A program made the translations under genes and the position numbers. The notes under the pieces are model-generated. The model did no database searches. It was not told the DNA's origin and saw nothing but the letters and a program-made list of their open reading frames with translations. Of a stretch of 64,000 nucleotides of DNA, positions 58,883 to 64,000 are shown one piece after another. Within the stretch, counting starts at the first letter, position 1; each line of letters begins with the position of its first letter. The stretch covers positions 89,510-153,509 of the forward strand of contig NZ_AYVY01000012.1 of NCBI RefSeq assembly GCF_000503055.1, given 5' to 3'. This DNA comes from Mesorhizobium sp. LSHC420B00. Lineage in GTDB: Bacteria; Pseudomonadota; Alphaproteobacteria; Rhizobiales; Rhizobiaceae.

Positions 58883-59284
58883 TCAATAATCGTCGCTTTT
58901 TTCCGGCGGTACCAGCCCTTCGATGCCGGCCAACAGGTCTTCTTCGGTCATGCGATCGAAGGTGACGTTGTCCTCGGCGTCGTCGGCATCGGTGGCCGCA
59001 ACGGCACTGCCGGTCTGGTCGGCAATCGCCTCGCCATCGGCTTCCGGCTCGTCGACCTCGACATGCTTCTGCAGCGAATGGATGAGATCTTCCTTGAGGT
59101 CGTCCGGCGATAACGTCTCGTCGGCGATTTCGCGGAGCGCAACGACCGGATTCTTGTCGTTGTCGCGAGGTACGGTAATCTGCGCGCCCTGGCTGATTTG
59201 ACGGGCGCGGTGGCCGGCCAGGAGCACCAGCTCGAAGCGGTTGTCGACCTTGTCGATGCAATCTTCAACGGTTACGCGGGCCAT
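58883..59284 (-). CDS. rpoZ: RNA polymerase omega subunit
   Basis: 133-residue subunit that stabilises the beta' fold. The conserved [20 protein letters not shown] start and VALREIADE block are present. An acidic C-terminal extension of about 60 residues is usual in alphaproteobacteria. Upstream of rsh, as in E. coli rpoZ-spoT, so the ppGpp target subunit and ppGpp synthetase are linked. Confidence 0.96.
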   Translation of the reverse strand: MARVTVEDCIDKVDNRFELVLLAGHRARQISQGAQITVPRDNDKNPVVALREIADETLSPDDLKEDLIHSLQKHVEVDEPEADGEAIADQTGSAVAATDADDAEDNVTFDRMTEEDLLAGIEGLVPPEKSDDY

Positions 59285-59563
59285 GAGTTGCCCCTTTCAT
59301 GCCTGGATTTGATGGAAAACAGGCGCGGTCCATAACCCGAACGCCGCCAAAATACAAGCTTTTATGGCGGTGCCCAGCTCTGACGCGGGCCGCCTGCGAC
59401 GACGCAGCGCCGATCACAATTGCTTGCGGTGCCGCATGGTGCCTTGGATTGCCGTAAAACTGGCGTTATCTCGAACGATGAAGGCCAACAGGTCTATTAT
59501 CAGACCGGCCGATAGTCGCCACGCATTTAGACGACCGCTTATTTCGAAAAAGGACATTTTTCC

Positions 59564-60145
59564 ATGTTCGATCCTCGTGAAAAAATCGCTCTCTTTATCG
59601 ACGGTGCCAATCTCTACGCCACCTCGCGCGCGCTGGGCTTTGACATCGACTACCGCAAACTTCTGTCGAGCTTCCAGAAACGCGGCTATCTGCTGCGCGC
59701 TTATTACTACACCGCGCTGGTCGAGGATCAGGAATACTCCTCGATTCGGCCGCTGATCGACTGGCTAGATTATAACGGCTTCAAGGTGGTGACCAAGCCA
59801 GCCAAGGAATTCACCGACTCGACCGGCCGCCGCAAGATCAAGGGCAATATGGATATCGAGCTGACCGTCGATGCGCTCGAGCTCGCCGATGTCGTCGACC
59901 ATTATGTCATCTTCTCAGGTGACGGCGATTTCCGCACGCTGGTCGAGGCGCTGCAGCGGCGTGGGCGCAAGGTCTCGATCGTCTCGACCATGGCATCGCA
60001 GCCGCCGATGATCTCCGATGACCTGCGCCGCCAGGCCGACCATTTCATCGACTTGATGGCGCTCAAGAATGAAGTCGGCCGCGATCCGTCGGAGCGGCCG
60101 GTACGCCGGTCCGAGCCGGCCGAAGTCGACGAGGAAGACTATTGA
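59564..60145 (+). CDS. NYN domain nuclease (LabA/DUF88 family)
   Basis: 193-residue PIN-like protein. Acidic metal site residues are D13 (FIDGANLYA), D97 and D103 (GNMDIELTVDALE), D120 and D122 (SGDGDF). It is probably an RNase; the target is unknown. AAAAGGAC precedes the ATG. A short acidic tail ends in DEEDY. Its TGA overlaps the TTG start of the glycosylase gene, so both are made from one message. Confidence 0.92.
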   Translation: MFDPREKIALFIDGANLYATSRALGFDIDYRKLLSSFQKRGYLLRAYYYTALVEDQEYSSIRPLIDWLDYNGFKVVTKPAKEFTDSTGRRKIKGNMDIELTVDALELADVVDHYVIFSGDGDFRTLVEALQRRGRKVSIVSTMASQPPMISDDLRRQADHFIDLMALKNEVGRDPSERPVRRSEPAEVDEEDY

Positions 60146-60900
60146 CGGTCGTTGCCTTGACCGCGCCCCTGGCCGCCTCTCCCGAACCCGATCGCGACTG
60201 CCCGCTTTGTCCGCGGCTGCACGACTTCATCGCCGAGTGGCGGCAGCGCGAGCCGTCCTGGTTCAACGCGCCAGTGCCGACCTTTTTGCCGCCGGAAGGC
60301 GAGGATGCGGTGCGCTTGCTGATCGTCGGGCTGGCGCCTGGCCTGCGCGGCGCGAACCGGACGGGGCGCCCCTTCACCGGCGATTTTGCCGGTGATCTGC
60401 TCTACAATACGCTAATCGCGCACGGCTTTGCGCGCGGCGAATTCAAAGCGCGACCAGATGACGGGCTGGAGCTTGTCGGTACGGCGATTACCAATGCGGT
60501 GCGCTGCGTGCCGCCGGAGAACAAGCCGGTTGGTGCCGAGATAGCCACCTGCCGGACGTTCCTGGTACCGACGATCGCCCGATTTCCAAACCTGCGCGCC
60601 GTGCTGGCGCTGGGCTCGATCGCGCACCAGTCGACCGTGCGGGCGCTCGGCCAGCGCGTCGCCGCCTATCCGTTCCAGCATGGTGGGCAGCAGCAGGCCA
60701 ATGGCATCGCGCTGTTTTCCAGCTATCATTGCTCGCGCTACAACACCAATACGGGCGTACTGACGCAAGCCATGTTCGTCAACGTTTTCAGTCAGATAGA
60801 AGCTTTTCTGAAGACTGAGAGCCGGACGACGCCCGCCGGCGCACAAGCCCTAGATTCGGGTGATCGCGAACAACCAGGCCAAGAGATCCAGCAACCATAG
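60142..60900 (+). CDS. Type 5 uracil-DNA glycosylase (UdgB)
   Basis: 252 residues. Iron-sulfur cysteines are C20, C23 (DCPLCPRL), C122 and C137. Motif A GLAPGLRGANRTGRPFTGD (63-81) lacks the Asp/Asn water activator of other families, as in family 5. The second motif is SSYHCSRYNTNTG with H195. Family 5 removes uracil and some damaged bases from DNA. Start is TTG 60142, overlapping the NYN stop. The last 50 bases overlap the 3' end of the opposite-strand membrane gene. Confidence 0.92.
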   Translation: MTVVALTAPLAASPEPDRDCPLCPRLHDFIAEWRQREPSWFNAPVPTFLPPEGEDAVRLLIVGLAPGLRGANRTGRPFTGDFAGDLLYNTLIAHGFARGEFKARPDDGLELVGTAITNAVRCVPPENKPVGAEIATCRTFLVPTIARFPNLRAVLALGSIAHQSTVRALGQRVAAYPFQHGGQQQANGIALFSSYHCSRYNTNTGVLTQAMFVNVFSQIEAFLKTESRTTPAGAQALDSGDREQPGQEIQQP

Positions 60901-61374
60901 TAACAGTGCAAGCTGCAGCGCGACGCGCAGGCGTTGGATGATCCGCCAATTGCTGGCCATGTCGGATTTGATGCGCAGCGCAAGCGCTCGGTGCATCCCA
61001 TCCATGGTTGCGGGAGGATGCTGATCGACGAAATCCTGGAGCAGCTTCTCGGGATCGAAACGGAACGTATAGTTATAATATGGCCACACCATAATCGCGA
61101 CCAGCAGTCCGATAAGAAAAAGCAATGTCAGCGCCAGCCAGTCCCAAGGCCCCACGCCATCCAGGAGCGCCCTGCCCCCAAGGAGAGAACTCGCGAACGC
61201 AGTTGCAAAAATCAGATTTCCAGCGCGCGTATTGAGACTTTCAACCACGCCCTGCTGGTGTTGGAGGCCACGCACCGCCTCCGCATAGACAAACGCCAGG
61301 CGGGGATCCCCACCGTCCGTCGCAGCAGGCGGGGCGTTGCTGTCATTGGCTGATGAAGGGCGCTCCGGCATCAA
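60850..61374 (-). CDS. Three-helix membrane protein, unknown function
   Basis: 174 residues. A polar N-terminus with a helical segment (FVYAEAVRGLQHQQGVVESL) precedes a hydrophobic pair (LIFATAFASSLLGG and WLALTLLFLIGLLVAIMVWP). After a cytoplasmic stretch comes a third helix at the C-terminus (LALLLWLLDLLAWLFAI). The architecture resembles small SLATT or Pycsar-type membrane proteins, but no diagnostic motif supports that. It converges with and overlaps the glycosylase gene by 51 bp. Confidence 0.7.
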   Translation of the reverse strand: MMPERPSSANDSNAPPAATDGGDPRLAFVYAEAVRGLQHQQGVVESLNTRAGNLIFATAFASSLLGGRALLDGVGPWDWLALTLLFLIGLLVAIMVWPYYNYTFRFDPEKLLQDFVDQHPPATMDGMHRALALRIKSDMASNWRIIQRLRVALQLALLLWLLDLLAWLFAITRI

Positions 61375-61480
61375 ATGTACTTAGCACGGCGCCGCCTGCG
61401 ATATGAATAGCCACCTTGGCGAAGGCTTCGTCGTTCCCGTCATCGCCCACTGAGGGTGCTCTCGCTGGACAGGAATAGCG

Positions 61481-62209
61481 TCAATCCGACGCCGTCGCTT
61501 CAGGCGCTGCGGCAAACAACGCGGCCAGCGTCGCCGGCCCGCCTTGGAGAACATTCAGGTCGACGTCGCCGCTGATGCCGTCGACGCGGCCCCGGTTGTG
61601 GTACTGCCAGTAAATCCAGTCGTTATGGCCTGGCCGCAGCGCCAGCGAACGCAGCCAACGCGGGCGGCCGGCTATCTGCCCGGCATAGGCTTGCGCGGCC
61701 TCGTCGGTCACATAGAGGATCGCCGTCTTGCCGAACGCTGCTTCGACCGGGCCGAGGAAGGCTGAGAGTTCGGCGCTCAACTGTTCGGGAGTTGGCCGCT
61801 GCGGGCAATTGCCGCCGAACTCGATGTCTACCACCGGCGGCAGCAAAGGCTGATCGCGCGGCACCACCGAGATGAAGTTGCGTGCCTGATCGGCACCCGG
61901 CCTGCAGAAGGTGAAGAAGTGATAGGCGCCGACGGCAAGGCCGGCGGCGCGGGCCGCACGCAAATTGGCGGCGAAGGCATCGTCGACATGGTCGCCGCCT
62001 TCAGTTGCCTTGATAACGGCGAAGGCGACATCGTCGGCGGCAACACGCCGCCAGTCGATCTGCCGCTGATGATGGGAAACGTCGATGCCCCTGACCGGAT
62101 ATTTGCCGCGGTCCGGAGAAAACGTCTGGAAGTAGGCATAGCCGCCGGCCAGGACGAGGCCCGCCAGGAGCAGACCGGCCGCGCCCCACAAGACGATCCG
62201 GTTTTTCAA
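61481..62209 (-). CDS. Glycoside hydrolase family 25 (lysozyme-like) protein
   Basis: 242 residues with an N-terminal membrane anchor or signal (IVLWGAAGLLLAGLVLAGGY). The GH25 barrel has GIDVSHHQ (D43), then VVDIEFGG with D128 and E130, the probable catalytic pair, and WIYWQYHNRGRVDG ending with DVDLNVL. It should cleave the MurNAc-GlcNAc bond of peptidoglycan in the periplasm. No adjacent immunity or phage genes, so it is probably an endogenous wall enzyme. Confidence 0.92.
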   Translation of the reverse strand: MKNRIVLWGAAGLLLAGLVLAGGYAYFQTFSPDRGKYPVRGIDVSHHQRQIDWRRVAADDVAFAVIKATEGGDHVDDAFAANLRAARAAGLAVGAYHFFTFCRPGADQARNFISVVPRDQPLLPPVVDIEFGGNCPQRPTPEQLSAELSAFLGPVEAAFGKTAILYVTDEAAQAYAGQIAGRPRWLRSLALRPGHNDWIYWQYHNRGRVDGISGDVDLNVLQGGPATLAALFAAAPEATASD

Positions 62210-62269
62210 ACGAGACCTATCCCTATTGGTCCGCCCTGCCCTCCGCCATGGCTCCGGGCGTTCGTCGCT

Positions 62270-62295
62270 CGAAAAGCCAAATCACTGGCTTTTCG
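62270..62295. terminator. Probable terminator hairpin after smpB
   Basis: Ten-base stem CGAAAAGCCA (62270-62279) with TGGCTTTTCG (62286-62295) and loop AATCAC. On the minus strand the T-run of the stem ends the structure about 20 bases after the smpB stop. A second small stem (GTCCGC / GCGGAC) is adjacent. Confidence 0.5.
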
Positions 62296-62315
62296 TCCGC
62301 TTCGCGGACCTCTCC

Positions 62316-62795
62316 TCACCCTCGCTCTTTCAGCAGCCGGCCCTTCTCGCGCGACCAGTCGCGCTGCTTTTCGGTCTCACGCTTGTCGTGCAGCTTCTTG
62401 CCGCGGCCGACGGCGAGCAGCACCTTCGCCCGCCCTTGGTCGTTGAAATAGATCTTCAGCGGCACCAGCGTCATGCCTTCGCGGTCGACGCTCTGCGACA
62501 GCTTGGCCATCTCGCGCTTGTTGAGCAGGAGTTTGCGGCGTCGGCGCGGCTCGTGGTTGAAGCGGTTGGCCTGCAGATATTCCGGCAAATAGGAGTTGAT
62601 CAGCCAAATCTCGCCGCCCTCGACCGAGGCATAGCTGTCCTGGATATTGGCCTGGCCCTGGCGCAGCGACTTCACTTCGGTACCGGTCAGCACCAGGCCG
62701 GCCTCGATCGTGTCGAGCACCTCATAGGAAAACCGCGCCTTGCGGTTTTCCGCAACGGTCTTGTTGTTGGGATCGGCTTTTCTGACTTGATTCAT
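62316..62795 (-). CDS. smpB: SsrA-binding protein SmpB
   Basis: 159-residue tmRNA partner that rescues stalled ribosomes. The beta-barrel start [36 protein letters not shown], and the basic tail [20 protein letters not shown], which enters the mRNA channel, are all present. Twenty-five bases after the dapA stop, so co-transcribed with it. The ssrA gene itself is not in the window. Confidence 0.96.
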   Translation of the reverse strand: MNQVRKADPNNKTVAENRKARFSYEVLDTIEAGLVLTGTEVKSLRQGQANIQDSYASVEGGEIWLINSYLPEYLQANRFNHEPRRRRKLLLNKREMAKLSQSVDREGMTLVPLKIYFNDQGRAKVLLAVGRGKKLHDKRETEKQRDWSREKGRLLKERG

Positions 62796-62820
62796 GATGC
62801 GGAGAGGTGGCGCCTCATCC

Positions 62821-63702
62821 CTAATTTATCAAGCCGGCGTGCTTCATCGCCGCGTCGATCTTCTCGGCGGTCGACGGCTCGACCGTCATTAGCGGCGAGC
62901 GCAGCACGTTCTCGACCTTGCCCAGCTTCGACAGCGCATATTTCGCGCCGGAAACGCCGGGTTCCAGGAAAATCGCCTTGTGCAGTGGCAACAGACGGTC
63001 CTGCAGGTCGAGCGCCTTGGCGCTGTCGCCGGAAAGCGTCGCCTCCTGGAATTCGGCGCAGAGTCTGGGCGCGACATTTGCCGTCACCGAGATGCAGCCG
63101 ACGCCGCCATGCGCGTTGAAGCCGAGGGCCGAGGCGTCCTCGCCGGAGAGCTGGATGAAATCCTTGCCGCAGGTGGCGCGCTGCTCCGAAACCCGCTCGA
63201 CCTTGCCGGTGGCATCCTTGACGCCGACGATGTTCTTGAAGTCGTGCACCAATTGCCCCATCGTCTCCGGGCTCATGTCGACCACCGAGCGGGGCGGAAT
63301 GTTGTAGATGATGATCGGCAGGCTGGTAGCCTTGGCGACGGCGGCGAAATGCGCGTAGAGGCCGCGCTGCGTCGGCCTGTTGTAATAGGGCGTGACGACA
63401 AGGGCCGCGTCGGCGCCCGCCTTCTCGGCATACTGGACCAGGCCAACCGCCTCTTCGGTGTTGTTGGAGCCGGCGCCGGCAACGATAGGAACCCGGCCCT
63501 TGGCGACCTCGATGCAGACCTTGACGACTTGGCGGTGCTCGTCATGCGACAGCGTCGGCGACTCGCCTGTGGTGCCGACCGGGACCACGCCCGTCGTGCC
63601 TTCGGCGATCTGCCAGGCGATGAAGGCGCGAAAGGCTTTCTCGTCGAAACGGCCGCTCTTTTCGAACGGTGTGACGAGCGCGGTCAGCGAGCCTCTCAGC
63701 AT
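62821..63702 (-). CDS. dapA: 4-hydroxy-tetrahydrodipicolinate synthase
   Basis: 293-residue TIM barrel that condenses pyruvate and aspartate semialdehyde in lysine and diaminopimelate synthesis. The Schiff-base Lys162 is in VGVKDATG, Tyr133 in IIYNIPPR, and Thr44-Thr45 in [12 protein letters not shown] 63702 has AAGGAG nine bases upstream, which decides the start over a TTG at 63711. A feature-poor gap of about 210 bp separates it from the next, divergent gene. Confidence 0.96.
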   Translation of the reverse strand: MLRGSLTALVTPFEKSGRFDEKAFRAFIAWQIAEGTTGVVPVGTTGESPTLSHDEHRQVVKVCIEVAKGRVPIVAGAGSNNTEEAVGLVQYAEKAGADAALVVTPYYNRPTQRGLYAHFAAVAKATSLPIIIYNIPPRSVVDMSPETMGQLVHDFKNIVGVKDATGKVERVSEQRATCGKDFIQLSGEDASALGFNAHGGVGCISVTANVAPRLCAEFQEATLSGDSAKALDLQDRLLPLHKAIFLEPGVSGAKYALSKLGKVENVLRSPLMTVEPSTAEKIDAAMKHAGLIN

Positions 63703-63915
63703 GTCGTCCAACTCCTTGGGGACTTTCGGGTTTGTCGTGCGCGCCTTCTAGCCGAAAGCGAAGCGGCGCACCATAGTCTCGACATTGTTGCGCGGCAAGC
63801 ATTGCGCCAGCAATTGCAATTCGAATGACCTCGAGAAGGTTTTCTTTACGGGCCCTTCATCACAGACGAGTAAGCTTCAATTCATCTGTGTCTGTTGTAG
63901 CGTCGAAGAACGGGG

Positions 63916-63972
63916 ATGACCAAATCCATGCCGATCAGGCGGCCTCATCTTTTCGCGCTTATCGGCGCGATC
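63916..63972 (+). CDS. First codons of a probable exported protein, cut by adapter
   Basis: From ATG 63916, 19 genuine codons read MTKSMPIRRPHLFALIGAI, a basic stretch then the start of a hydrophobic helix, as in a signal peptide. GGGG lies just upstream. In rhizobia a soluble lytic murein transglycosylase commonly lies divergent from dapA and starts in this way, which is my best guess. Everything after 63972 is sequencing adapter. Confidence 0.5.
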
Positions 63973-64000
63973 AGATCGGAAGAGCGTCGTGTAGGGAAAG
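63973..64000. other. Illumina TruSeq adapter sequence (artefact)
   Basis: The last 28 bases begin AGATCGGAAGAGCGTCGTGT and continue AGGGAAAG, matching the TruSeq read-2-side adapter (reverse complement of the universal adapter). They are not genomic and mark a contig end. Confidence 0.97.

Noticed and set aside
61481..62209. GH25 lysozyme as a prophage endolysin
   Set aside because: It has its own membrane anchor, and there are no holin, tail, integrase or other phage genes near it.

Overview
The window is a 64-kb, G+C-rich stretch of an alphaproteobacterial chromosome, most probably from Mesorhizobium or a close relative in the Rhizobiales. This rests on the protein sequences (a RopA/Omp2-type porin, a TIGR02301-like protein, a B. 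subtilis-type PurF, an (R)-citramalate synthase), on gene orders typical of rhizobia (dnaB-radA-cvpA-purF; dapA-smpB near rpoZ-rsh-pyrE; acpS-lepB-rnc-era with recO), and on a RIME-like intergenic palindrome. The genus is an inference. The last 28 bases (63973-64000) match an Illumina TruSeq adapter, so the window ends at a contig end in untrimmed draft sequence.

Layout. 1-9.8 kb: a 5'-cut dnaB, a low-G+C unknown gene, radA, cvpA, purF, a 157-bp palindromic repeat, a short-chain dehydrogenase, an OsmC protein, a DMT permease, a candidate small RNA with terminator, and a frameshifted LysR regulator facing a tautomerase gene. 10.4-20 kb: an Aas-like acyltransferase/acyl-ACP synthetase, the psd-pssA phosphatidylethanolamine pair, an SMP-30 protein, an ArsR-Atm1-type ABC exporter unit and an envelope LysM protein. 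20-23 kb: a LOG-family protein, a LysR gene divergent from a small muconolactone isomerase-like gene, and RarD.

23-29 kb is a compact minus-strand operon, cysS-VOC-GFA-GFA-pip-cimA plus an unknown gene, whose members meet at 4-base ATGA overlaps. 29-38 kb holds an SRAP (HMCES/YedK) protein, a Nudix hydrolase, small secreted or unknown proteins, a dihydroorotase lacking one metal-ligand His, YgfZ, an HD hydrolase, and a PAS-GGDEF-EAL protein split by a one-base frameshift. 38.6-41.2 kb encodes an RLAN/RimK ATP-grasp ligase overlapping a GNAT-C39 peptidase fusion, the best candidate for an uncharacterised peptide-modifying system. It is followed by an ECF sigma/anti-sigma pair and a large DUF2339 membrane protein.

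45.7-51.7 kb looks like an accessory insert between recO and era: a thioesterase remnant, a porin, a frameshifted DUF2384 antitoxin-like gene, a CPBP protease and a winged-helix/TPR regulator. 51.8-59.3 kb is the housekeeping block era-rnc-lepB-acpS-DUF2062-VOC-pyrE-rsh-rpoZ (processing, secretion, ACP maturation, pyrimidines, stringent response). 59.5-64 kb holds a coupled NYN nuclease/uracil-DNA glycosylase pair, a membrane protein, a GH25 lysozyme, smpB, dapA and the first codons of a probable exported protein cut by adapter.

Four genes (LysR, VOC, GGDEF-EAL, DUF2384) are each out of frame at one place. Three of these fit loss of one base, mostly in short G/C runs, and could be sequence errors as easily as true pseudogenes. 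No rRNA, tRNA, CRISPR array, insertion sequence or prophage was seen.
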